Shown: positions 1-7,430 of the stretch, one piece after another
Position numbering within the stretch: position 1 is the stretch's first letter
Layout: each line of letters begins with the position of its first letter
Source: Myxococcota bacterium
Lineage (GTDB): Bacteria; Myxococcota_A; UBA9160; PR03
NCBI GenBank assembly: GCA_030066475.1
Contig: JASJBO010000045.1
Span: 1-19,920, forward strand
DNA length: 19,920 nt
Reading direction: 5' to 3'
Notes under the pieces: generated by a model
Told to the model about the DNA's origin: nothing
Databases searched by the model: none
The model's input: only the letters and a program-made list of their open reading frames with translations
Made by a program: the position numbers and the translations under genes

Positions 1-951
1 CTGGTCACCCTGCACGATGGCTGGCTGCTGAGCGGGCACTGCGCCTACTCGCTGGGCTGCGAGCGCTGGCGGCAGGGCTGCGGGTCCTGCCCGCACCTCG
101 ACGTCTACCCGGCCGCGCGACGCGACGCGACGCGATCCAACTGGGAGCGCAAGCGTGCGCTCTACCGCGCCTCGCGCCTCGCGCTGGTCGCGCCCAGTCG
201 CTGGCTGCTCGAGCGGGCGCGCGACTCGATCCTGGCGGCGGCCGCGGGTCCGATGCAGGTCATCCCGAACGGCGTCGACCGGCGCGTGTTCCGTCCCGGC
301 GATCGCCGCGCGGCGCGCGCCGAGCTGGGGCTCCCGCCCGAGGCGCCGCTGCTGGCGGCGGTCGGGGTCGGCCTGCGCGGCCACCCGTTCAAGGACTGGC
401 CGACCCTGTCCGCAGCGGTCGCGCGCGCCGCCGCGCGCACCACGCCTGCGCCGGAGCTGCTCGTGATCGGGGAGGCGGGCGGGCCGCCGCGGCTGGGCCG
501 CGCGAGCGTCCGCTACGTCCCCGCCCTCGACGACCCGTCGCGGGTCGCACGCTTCCTGCAGGCCGCGGACCTCGTCGCGCACGCCGCCCGGCCCGACTCC
601 GACAACTTCCCCAACGTCGTGCTCGAGGCCCTCGCCTGTGGGACGCCGCCGGTCGCGACCGCGGTCGGCGGGATTCCCGAGCAGGTTCGGGGCTTCGGCG
701 AGGCCGGGCCGGCGGCCCTCAATCCGGCAGGGGAGAGCGAGGCGACCGGCGTCCTGACGCCGCCCTCCGACGCCGAGGCGCTCGGCGCGGCGCTCGCCGC
801 ACTGCTCGACCGCCCGGGCCAACGGGCGCGGCTGGCTCACAATGCGGCTCTCGACGCCGCGGCCCGCTTCGACCTCGAGCGCCAGGTCGACGCCTATGCC
901 GCGTTCTACCGGCGGCTCGATCAGGAGATGGGCCGAAGAGGACGGGGGTGA
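1..951 (+). CDS. GT4-family glycosyltransferase, 5'-truncated by window edge
   Basis: The reading frame is open from base 1 to a TGA at 949-951, giving about 316 residues; the true start lies outside the window. The visible part begins inside the N-terminal GT-B domain, with a TLHDGW...GHC segment and a Cys-rich stretch (GCGSCPHLDVYPA) typical of a subgroup of GT4 enzymes. It continues through PSRWL and VIPNGVD at the inter-domain region. The C-terminal nucleotide-sugar site carries DNFPNVVLEALACG followed by a GGIPE segment, the usual E-x7-E region. The family transfers sugar from a nucleotide donor with retention, usually in the cytoplasm onto a lipid-linked glycan. The donor and acceptor cannot be read from the sequence. 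Its place just upstream of the NRPS cassette and in a wider polysaccharide locus suggests a role in repeat-unit assembly. Family assignment is firm; specificity is unknown. Confidence 0.9.
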   Translation: MVTLHDGWLLSGHCAYSLGCERWRQGCGSCPHLDVYPAARRDATRSNWERKRALYRASRLALVAPSRWLLERARDSILAAAAGPMQVIPNGVDRRVFRPGDRRAARAELGLPPEAPLLAAVGVGLRGHPFKDWPTLSAAVARAAARTTPAPELLVIGEAGGPPRLGRASVRYVPALDDPSRVARFLQAADLVAHAARPDSDNFPNVVLEALACGTPPVATAVGGIPEQVRGFGEAGPAALNPAGESEATGVLTPPSDAEALGAALAALLDRPGQRARLAHNAALDAAARFDLERQVDAYAAFYRRLDQEMGRRGRG

Positions 952-1361
952 CGAACCTCACTCGCTGTCACCGCCCGAGGTGGCATCCTGTCACACGGTG
1001 ACCGTCACTCCCCAAGGGGGGGACGCGTGGCGATTTCCCGCGAAGAACTCGACCTCGGAGCTCATCCGTCCGACTAGAATTCGTTACCCCGACCTGCCCC
1101 GCGGCCACCTAGTGGTTGCTGGGCCGCGCTGGGAGGAGAGGTGACCATTCCGCTCGCCACCCCGATCCCGATGCGGATGCTCGCGCGCCAGACCCCGTCG
1201 CGGTCTTCTGGTGCCGCGAGCCCGAGCGTCATTCCCGAGGTGCCCGCTGGGGGACTGCTCTGGAAGAACACGGTTTTGCCGCCGCCCCGCGCCGACCGGC
1301 GCGCTGAACGATTCTCCCTCGCTTCGATGACGCGAGAACCTTCGAACACGCAACCTGCCCG
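952..1361 (+). other. Intergenic/leader region upstream of the NRPS gene
   Basis: These 410 bases contain no recognisable protein family. They hold a cluster of GTCAC/GTGAC pentamers (948-1008), a good -10-like hexamer TAGAAT at 1075-1080 without a convincing -35 at the normal spacing, and a small CCAC-CTA-GTGG inverted repeat at 1105-1115. A purine-rich Shine-Dalgarno-like stretch (GGGAGGAGAG, 1131-1140) directly precedes a GTG that opens a 74-codon frame. The region probably carries the promoter and leader of the NRPS cassette. Confidence 0.5.
990..1008. promoter_or_regulatory. Possible operator built of overlapping inverted repeats
   Basis: The sequence GTCAC-ACG-GTGAC-C-GTCAC gives two overlapping inverted repeats sharing the central GTGAC. 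Further copies of the pentamer occur nearby at 967-971 (GTCAC) and 948-952 (GTGAC, overlapping the stop of the upstream gene). Clustered half-sites about 70-130 bases upstream of a -10-like hexamer would suit a regulator of the NRPS cassette. No matching regulator gene is in the window, so this is a suggestion only. Confidence 0.3.
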
Positions 1362-1365
1362 ATGA
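1141..1365 (+). CDS. Possible 74-residue leader ORF overlapping the NRPS start
   Basis: A GTG at 1141 sits immediately after a strong GGGAGGAGAG ribosome-binding stretch. The frame runs 74 codons to a TGA at 1363-1365, which overlaps the NRPS ATG (1362) as ATGA, the classic arrangement for translational coupling. The peptide is Pro/Arg/Ser-rich and resembles nothing I recognise. About three quarters of its third codon positions are G or C, which looks lower than in the flanking genes, so coding is uncertain. In its favour are the ribosome-binding site, which the NRPS start itself lacks, and the exact stop-start overlap. It may be a leader peptide that delivers ribosomes to the NRPS start, or a chance frame. 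Confidence 0.3.
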   Translation: MTIPLATPIPMRMLARQTPSRSSGAASPSVIPEVPAGGLLWKNTVLPPPRADRRAERFSLASMTREPSNTQPAR

Positions 1366-4300
1366 GAGAAGACGTGGAAGCCACCTACTCGCTCGCTCCG
1401 ATGCAGCATGGGCTGCTGTTTCACCACCTGTCGTCGCCCCAAGGCGGGAGCGACCTCGAGCAGATCGTGTGCACGCTGCGCGAAGAGCTCGACGTCGAGG
1501 CGCTGCGGCGCGCCTGGGAGCGCGTCGTGGCTCGCCACGCCGTGCTGCGCACTCGCTTCCGCTGGGAGGGGCTCGACGACCCGGTCCAGGAGGTGGCGAG
1601 CGACGTCTCGCTGCCGCTGCACACCGAGGACTGGCGCGACCTGACCGAGGCCGAGCGCGAGGCGCGCCTCGCTGCCTTCCTCGACGCCGATCGCGAGCAG
1701 GGCTTCGACCTCGGCGAGACGCCGCTGCTGCGCATCGCCGTCCTGCGCCTGGGCGACGCGCACCACGAGGTGGTCTGGAGCTTCCCGCACATCATTCTGG
1801 ACGGGTACTCGTTCCCGATCGTTCTGCGCGAGGTGTTCGCGTTCTACGCGGCGGAGTGCCGCGGCGAGTCGCTGGAGCTGCCGCTGCCGCGTCCCTACCG
1901 CGAGCACGTGGAGGCGCTGGCGGATCGCGACCCGACCTCCGCCCGCGAGTTCTGGCGCGAGCGGCTGGCCGGCTTCTCCGAGCCCACGCCGCTGCCCGGA
2001 GCGCCGGGCGCGGCTACGGGCCGCGGCGAGCGCGAGCTCGCGATCGATCCGGCCACCACCGCGGCACTGCGCGCGCTGGCCGAGCGCGAGCAGGTGACCC
2101 TGGGAACGCTGGTCCAGGGGGCCTGGGCGCTGCTGCTGGCGCGCTACGCCGGCACCGACGAGGTCGTGATCGGGGCGACGCGCGCCGGACGCGCCGGCTC
2201 GGTCGAGGGCGCCGAGGCGATGGTCGGCCTGTTCATCAACACGCTGCCCGTGCGGGTTCCCGCCGACGGCTCCCGCCGCGTGGGCGACTGGCTGCGCGAG
2301 CTGCGCGCGAACGACCTGGCCGCGCGGCCCCACGAGCACGCCCCGCTGGTCGAGATCCAGGCCGCCAGCGACGTGCGCGCGGGCGCAGCGCTGTTCGAGA
2401 GCATCCTGGTCTACGACAACGCGCTGCTCGACACGACCATGCGCGCCAGCGGCGACGAGTTCGCGAGCCGCCAGTTCCGGCTGCACGAGCGCACCAACTA
2501 CCCGCTCACGCTCTACGGCTACGGCGAGGACGCCCTGCTGCTGAAGCTGGCGTTCGACGAGCCGCGCTACGACGCGGACGGCGCCGACCGCATGCTCGGC
2601 CAGCTCGTGCGGCTGCTCGAGGGCATGGCGCAGGACTCCGCGCGCACGCTCGGGTCGCTGCCGCTGCTCACCGAGGCCGAGGAGCAGGCGCTGCGCGCCT
2701 GGAACGACACCGGCGTCGAGGTGCCGACCGAGCGCTGCATCCACCAGCTCATCGAGGAGCAGGCGCGCCGCACGCCCCATGCCACCGCCGTGGCGCTCGG
2801 TGCCGAGCGCATCCGCTACGCCGAGCTCGACGAGCGCGCCAACCGGCTGGCGCAGCACCTGCGCGGACTGGGCGTCGGTCCCGACGTGCGCGTGGGCATC
2901 TGCACCGAGCGCTCGCTCGACCTGGTGGTGGGCCTGCTCGGCATCCACAAGGCCGGCGGCGCCTACGTGCCGCTCGACCCCTCCTACCCGGCCGACCGCA
3001 TCGCCTTCATGCTCGAGGACGCGCGCGTGCCGGTGCTGCTGACGCAGGCGCACCTCGAGGCCGAGCTGCCGCCGCACCAGGCGCGCGTGGTGCGCCTCGA
3101 CGCCGACTGGCCCGCGATCGAGCGCGAGTCCTCCGAGTGCCCGGCCAGCGGCGTCACGCCGGAGCACCTGGCCTACGTCATCTACACCTCGGGCTCGACC
3201 GGTCGTCCCAAGGGCGTGATGGTCGAGCACCGCAACGTGGTGAACTTCTTCACCGGCATGGACGCGCGCATTCCGCACGATCCGCCCGGTGTGTGGCTGG
3301 CCGTCACGAGCCTGTCGTTCGACATCTCGGTGCTCGAGCTGTTCTGGACGCTGGCGCGCGGCTTCGAGGTGGTGCTGCACGAGGACGAGGGCCGCGCCGC
3401 GGCGGCCGAGCGGCGCATCGCCGCGGCCGGACAGCGCCCGCTCGACTTCGGGCTGATGTACTTCGCGAGCGACGAGGGCGCCAGCGACGACAAGTACCGG
3501 CTGCTGCTCGAGGGCGCGAAGTTCGCCGACGCCCACGGCTTCTCGTCGGTCTGGACCCCGGAGCGCCACTTCCACGCCTTCGGCGGGCTGTTCCCGAACC
3601 CGGCGGTGACCGGCGCCGCGGTGGCGGCCGTGACCAACCGGGTCGGGATCCGCGCCGGCAGCGTGGTGCTGCCGCTGCACCATCCGACGCGCGTCGCCGA
3701 GGAGTGGGCGGTGGTCGACAACCTGTCACACGGCCGGGTCGGCATCTCGATCGCCGCTGGCTGGCAGCCGCGCGACTTCGTGATCAAGCCCGAGAGCCAC
3801 GCCGAAGCGCGCAAGCTGATGTACGACCACGTCGAGACGATCCGACGGCTGTGGCGCGGCGAGGCCGTGCCGTTCCCCGGCCCGACCGGCGAGGCGATCG
3901 AGGTCTCCACGCTGCCGCGCCCGGTGCAGCGCGAGCTGCCCGTTTGGGTGACGTCGGCGGGCAGCCCCGAGACCTACGAGAAGGCCGGTGAGATCGGCGC
4001 CAACGTGCTGACCCATCTGCTCGGCCAGTCGATCGACGAGGTGGCCGAGAAGATCACGCTGTATCGCGAAGCGTGGCGCAAGGCCGGTCATCCCGGCGAG
4101 GGCCAGGTGACGCTGATGCTCCACACCTTCATCGGCGACGACCTCGACCACGTGCGCGAGGCCGTGCGCCGGCCGATGATGGACTACCTGGGCAGCGCGG
4201 TGGGCCTGGTGAAGGGCTTCGCCAGCTCCTGGACCGCCTACAAGAAGCGCGCCGACGGCACCACCGAGGCCGACCTCGACCTCGACAGCCTCTCCGACGA

Positions 4301-5816
4301 CGAGATGGAGGGCCTGCTCGAGTACTCGTTCGAGCGCTACTTCGAGACCAGCGCGCTGTTCGGCACGCCCGAGAGCTGCCTCCCGATGCTCGATCGCATC
4401 CGCGCCATCGGCGTCGACGAGGTCGCCTGCCTGATCGACTTCGGCGTCGCCCAGGAGACCGTCCTCACCCACCTGGCGCACCTGAACCGCCTCCGCGACC
4501 TCGAAGCCTCGCGAGCGCAAGGACTCGATCCCCTTTCGGAGCGCCCTGCAAGCGCCGAAGGCGCGCGCAGCGAGCCGCAGGCGAGCGAAGTCAATCAAGA
4601 CGCGTCCGATTCAGCAGAAGGCCGCCTGCCGGCACAGATCACCCGTCACGGCGTCACCCACCTCCAGTGCACGCCGTCGCTGGCCAGCATGCTCGTCGCC
4701 GACGAGGCGTCGCGCGCGGCACTCGGCCGCGTGCGCACCCTGATGATCGGCGGCGAGGCGTTCCCGCCGACGCTGGCCGCGCAGCTCCGCGAGTGCACCG
4801 CGGCCGACATCGTGAACATGTACGGTCCCACCGAGACCACGATCTGGTCGTCCACCCACGCGGTCGAGGCCGACGGCGAGGTGGTCCCGATCGGTCGGCC
4901 GATCGCGAACACCCAGCTCTACGTGCTGGACGCCGAGCGGCGCCCGCTGCCGATCGGCGTGCCCGGCGAGCTGTACATCGGCGGCGACGGGGTCGTGCGC
5001 GGCTACCTCGACCGACCGGAGCTCACCGCCGAGCGCTTCCTGCCCGATCCGTTCCGCGACGCCCCGGGCGCGCGCCTCTACCGCACGGGCGACCTGGCGC
5101 GCTTCCGGACGGACGGCACGCTCGAGTTCCTGGGGCGGATCGACCACCAGGTGAAGATCCGCGGCCATCGCATCGAGCTGGGCGAGATCGAGGCCGACCT
5201 GACGGCGCTCGAGTCCGTGCGCGAGGCGGTGGTGATGCCGCGCGAGGACACGCCGGGCGACCTGCGGCTGGTCGCCTACGTGATCCCCGCGTCCGGCGCG
5301 ACCGCGGAGCCGGCGGCACTGCGCGAGGCGCTGCGGCAGCGACTGCCGGAGCCGATGGTGCCCGCGCACTACGTGTCGCTCGAGACGTTCCCGCTCACGC
5401 CCAACAAGAAGATCGACCGCAAGGCGCTGCCGCCGCCGGGCGAGGTCGAGCGGGTGGCGGGCGCGGCCCTGGTGCTGGCCAGCAGCGAGATCGAGAAGTC
5501 GATCGTCACGGTGTGGCAACAGGTGCTGGGGGTCTCGCAGGTCGGCCTGGACGACAACTTCTTCGACCTCGGCGGCCACTCGCTGCTGGCCGTGAAGGCG
5601 CACCGCAGCCTGCGCGAGCTGGCGCCCAGGCCGTTCTCGATCACCGATCTGTTCCGCTTCCCCACCGTTCGCGCGCTGGCCGAGTTCCTGGGCGACGACG
5701 GCAGCGGGCCCGGGCTCCAGCAGAGCCAGGACCGCGCCGACCAGCGCCGCCAGGCGATGGCGCAGCGCCGCGCGCGCCGCGGCCAGCGCGGTGGCTCGGG
5801 AGGTGCGGGCCGGTGA
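1362..5816 (+). CDS. Single-module NRPS: C-A(luciferase-like monooxygenase insert)-A-PCP
   Basis: This 1,484-residue protein starts directly in a condensation domain (about residues 8-440; LAPMQHGLLFHHL near the start; active-site motif PHIILDG at 142-148, with the second, catalytic His143 intact). An adenylation domain follows: A2 near K530, A3 YTSGSTGRPKG at 608-618, A4 FDISVLELF at 653-661. It is then interrupted by a flavin-dependent luciferase-like monooxygenase (about 693-1046; LDFGLMYF start, WTPERHFHAFGG, GRVGISIAAGWQPRDF). A linker (1047-1088) precedes the resumed A domain (A5 NMYGPTE 1152-1158, A7 YRTGDL 1240-1245, A10 Lys1350). A carrier domain ends the protein, with Ser1407 in DLGGHSLL as the phosphopantetheine site. 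There is no thioesterase. Aligning by eye to GrsA, the specificity residues read D-I-L-Q-M-G-M-I-W-K, very close to the glycine code as I remember it. Known relatives (MtaG/MelG of myxothiazol/melithiazol) hydroxylate glycine to leave a terminal amide. That function here is inference. No clear SD precedes the ATG. Confidence 0.93.
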   Translation: MREDVEATYSLAPMQHGLLFHHLSSPQGGSDLEQIVCTLREELDVEALRRAWERVVARHAVLRTRFRWEGLDDPVQEVASDVSLPLHTEDWRDLTEAEREARLAAFLDADREQGFDLGETPLLRIAVLRLGDAHHEVVWSFPHIILDGYSFPIVLREVFAFYAAECRGESLELPLPRPYREHVEALADRDPTSAREFWRERLAGFSEPTPLPGAPGAATGRGERELAIDPATTAALRALAEREQVTLGTLVQGAWALLLARYAGTDEVVIGATRAGRAGSVEGAEAMVGLFINTLPVRVPADGSRRVGDWLRELRANDLAARPHEHAPLVEIQAASDVRAGAALFESILVYDNALLDTTMRASGDEFASRQFRLHERTNYPLTLYGYGEDALLLKLAFDEPRYDADGADRMLGQLVRLLEGMAQDSARTLGSLPLLTEAEEQALRAWNDTGVEVPTERCIHQLIEEQARRTPHATAVALGAERIRYAELDERANRLAQHLRGLGVGPDVRVGICTERSLDLVVGLLGIHKAGGAYVPLDPSYPADRIAFMLEDARVPVLLTQAHLEAELPPHQARVVRLDADWPAIERESSECPASGVTPEHLAYVIYTSGSTGRPKGVMVEHRNVVNFFTGMDARIPHDPPGVWLAVTSLSFDISVLELFWTLARGFEVVLHEDEGRAAAAERRIAAAGQRPLDFGLMYFASDEGASDDKYRLLLEGAKFADAHGFSSVWTPERHFHAFGGLFPNPAVTGAAVAAVTNRVGIRAGSVVLPLHHPTRVAEEWAVVDNLSHGRVGISIAAGWQPRDFVIKPESHAEARKLMYDHVETIRRLWRGEAVPFPGPTGEAIEVSTLPRPVQRELPVWVTSAGSPETYEKAGEIGANVLTHLLGQSIDEVAEKITLYREAWRKAGHPGEGQVTLMLHTFIGDDLDHVREAVRRPMMDYLGSAVGLVKGFASSWTAYKKRADGTTEADLDLDSLSDDEMEGLLEYSFERYFETSALFGTPESCLPMLDRIRAIGVDEVACLIDFGVAQETVLTHLAHLNRLRDLEASRAQGLDPLSERPASAEGARSEPQASEVNQDASDSAEGRLPAQITRHGVTHLQCTPSLASMLVADEASRAALGRVRTLMIGGEAFPPTLAAQLRECTAADIVNMYGPTETTIWSSTHAVEADGEVVPIGRPIANTQLYVLDAERRPLPIGVPGELYIGGDGVVRGYLDRPELTAERFLPDPFRDAPGARLYRTGDLARFRTDGTLEFLGRIDHQVKIRGHRIELGEIEADLTALESVREAVVMPREDTPGDLRLVAYVIPASGATAEPAALREALRQRLPEPMVPAHYVSLETFPLTPNKKIDRKALPPPGEVERVAGAALVLASSEIEKSIVTVWQQVLGVSQVGLDDNFFDLGGHSLLAVKAHRSLRELAPRPFSITDLFRFPTVRALAEFLGDDGSGPGLQQSQDRADQRRQAMAQRRARRGQRGGSGGAGR
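4541..4592 (+). repeat. Structured dispersed repeat, copy A, inside the NRPS coding sequence
   Basis: This 52-base block lies in the linker between the monooxygenase and the resumed adenylation domain. It is nearly identical to 19857-19910 near the window end. It contains two small hairpins: GCGCC-GAA-GGCGC (4552-4564) and GCC-GCA-GGC (4574-4582). In the protein it encodes about residues 1061-1077 (ERPASAEGARSEPQASEV region), a low-complexity, probably disordered segment. It is read through in frame and therefore looks tolerated as linker sequence, in the manner described for palindromic elements inserted in genes of other bacteria. Confidence 0.75.
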
Positions 5817-5859
5817 GCGAGCCCGCGCAGTCGTCGCAGTCCGAGGATGCGGCCGCGCG

Positions 5860-6591
5860 ATGACCGCACCGGCGTGGACGACGGACCAGTCCGCCCCGCG
5901 CGGCTCGCGCGACCCGATCGTGGGCAGCCTGTTCGGGAGCCAGGTGCGCTCGGCCTTCTGCCCGGTGAGCGACGCGACCGCCGACCTGCTTCCCGCCGAG
6001 CGCGTGCTGGTGGCGGCCGCGGTGCGGGCCCGTCGCGCCGAGTTCGCGGCGGGGCGTCGCCTGGCGCGCGCGCTGCTGTCCGGGCTGGGCATCGACGGGT
6101 TCGCGCTGCTCGCGGGGCCCGACCGGGCGCCGAGGTGGCCGGCGGGGATCGTGGGGTCGATCTCGCACGCCGACGGGCACTGCGCGGCGGTGGTGGCGCC
6201 CCGCTCCGCAGCGGCCGGCCTCGGCGTCGACCTCGAGACGGCCGAGCCGCTCGAGCCGGAGCTCTGGCCGTCCGTCTGCACCCCCCGCGAGCGCTCCACC
6301 CTGCGCGGACTCGCCCCTGCCGAGCGCGGCCGCCGCGCCAAGCTGATCTTCAGCGCCAAGGAAGCGGCCTACAAGTGCCTGTATCCGACGACCCGGGTCC
6401 CGCTGGGCTTCCAGGACCTCGAGACCCGTTTCGAGGCGAGCGGTCGCTTCGCGGTGCGCTGCGGCGCCGCGGCGCCCGCGCTCGGCGTGGACCTGCGCGC
6501 GCTCCGCGGCCGCTTCCTCTGGAGCGGGCCCTTCGTGTTCACCGGCGCGACGCTTCCCGTCGATCCCGATGGCTGGTGCCACGGCCGATGA
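5860..6591 (+). CDS. 4'-phosphopantetheinyl transferase (EntD/Sfp type)
   Basis: The 243-residue enzyme would transfer the phosphopantetheine arm of coenzyme A onto the carrier-domain serine of the adjacent NRPS. It shows the three hallmark regions of the family: GSISHADGHCAA with His103, GLGVDLE with metal-binding Asp124 and Glu126, and FSAKEAAYKCLYP with Lys167, Glu168 and Lys172. The WPAGIVGSISH stretch favours the EntD-like branch. The ATG at 5860 is chosen because it lies 43 bases after the NRPS stop. A GTG at 5791 is in frame but would overlap the NRPS and add an unconserved Arg-rich tail. The gene ends in ATGA shared with the next start. Its position in the cassette makes the NRPS its obvious partner, although such enzymes may also serve other synthases in the cell. 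Confidence 0.93.
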   Translation: MTAPAWTTDQSAPRGSRDPIVGSLFGSQVRSAFCPVSDATADLLPAERVLVAAAVRARRAEFAAGRRLARALLSGLGIDGFALLAGPDRAPRWPAGIVGSISHADGHCAAVVAPRSAAAGLGVDLETAEPLEPELWPSVCTPRERSTLRGLAPAERGRRAKLIFSAKEAAYKCLYPTTRVPLGFQDLETRFEASGRFAVRCGAAAPALGVDLRALRGRFLWSGPFVFTGATLPVDPDGWCHGR

Positions 6592-7430
6592 AGGCCTGCC
6601 CCAACGGCGAGATCCGCTCCGACGACCCGATCGGGGCCTCCTGCGGGCGCGGCGCGCAGGACCCGTCCGGGGCGCCGCTCCCCGCGGCCCCGGAGCAGTT
6701 CGCGGTCGACGGCGTTCCGATCACGGACCTCACGATGGCCGACGCGCTGGCGTTCGCTCGCGAGTCGCTGGACGACCCGGCGCACACCCGCGTGGTCTAC
6801 TTCGTCAACGCCCACACGCTCAACCTGGCCAGCCGCGATCCCGACTACCGCCGCGTGCTGTGCACGGCCGACCGTGTCTTCGGCGACGGCGCCGGCGTGC
6901 GCTGGGCCGCGCGCATCCGCTACGCCCGGCGCCTGCTCGACAACGTCAACGGCACCGACTTCGTGCCTGCGCTGTTCGCGGCGCTGGCGGGGCAGGGCTA
7001 CCGCTACTACCTGCTCGGCACCTCACCCGCCGCGAACCCCCGCGCGGCCGCACACGCGCGCGAGGCGTTCCCGGGCTGGGAGCAGGTGGGCTCCCACCAC
7101 GGCTACCTGGAGGGCTCGGACGCGCGGGTCGTCGCCGAGATCAATGCGGCGCGGCCGCACCTGCTGCTGGTCGGCATGGGCAACCCGCTCCAGGAGCGCT
7201 GGCTCCACGACCACCGCGAGAGCCTGCGGGTCCCGCTGTGCCTGGGCGTCGGCGGCCTGATGGACTACTGGGCTGGCGACCTCGACCGCGCACCCCACTG
7301 GCTGCGCCGCCTGGGCTTCGAGTGGGTGCACCTGATGCTGCGGCAGCCGCACAAGGTGCCGCGCTACCTGATCGGGAACCCGGCCTTCCTGCTGCGTCAG
7401 GCCGCCGCCCGGCTCGGGCTCAGCGCGTGA
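6588..7430 (+). CDS. WecG/TagA/CpsF-family (GT26) glycosyltransferase
   Basis: The 280-residue protein belongs to the family that adds a sugar such as ManNAc, ManNAcA or glucose to an undecaprenyl-diphosphate-linked sugar at the inner face of the membrane. Conserved segments are FVNAHTLNLA (72-81), RVFGDGAGVRW (96-106), NVNGTDF (119-125), LLVGMGNPLQERW (193-205), GVGGLMDYWAGDLDRAPHW (about 220-238) and the C-terminal FEWVHLMLRQP and RYLIGNPAF. The first 35 or so residues are unconserved and Pro/Ala-rich. The start ATG at 6588 overlaps the PPTase stop (ATGA), so translation is probably coupled. The stop overlaps the converging wza-like gene by 11 bases. Coupling to an NRPS/PPTase pair is unusual and suggests that the peptide and glycan activities are used together. 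Sugar specificity cannot be told. Confidence 0.93.
   Translation: MKACPNGEIRSDDPIGASCGRGAQDPSGAPLPAAPEQFAVDGVPITDLTMADALAFARESLDDPAHTRVVYFVNAHTLNLASRDPDYRRVLCTADRVFGDGAGVRWAARIRYARRLLDNVNGTDFVPALFAALAGQGYRYYLLGTSPAANPRAAAHAREAFPGWEQVGSHHGYLEGSDARVVAEINAARPHLLLVGMGNPLQERWLHDHRESLRVPLCLGVGGLMDYWAGDLDRAPHWLRRLGFEWVHLMLRQPHKVPRYLIGNPAFLLRQAAARLGLSA

Noticed and set aside
1074..3683. Long open frame on the minus strand opposite the first half of the NRPS gene
   Set aside because: It is composed of repetitive Arg/Ala/Val/His-rich sequence with no family similarity, and it mirrors the codon pattern of a real high-GC gene on the other strand.
3460..4500. Monooxygenase region as a separate gene inserted into the NRPS
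   Set aside because: There is no stop or start at either junction; the frame is continuous with both halves of the adenylation domain, so it is one fused protein.
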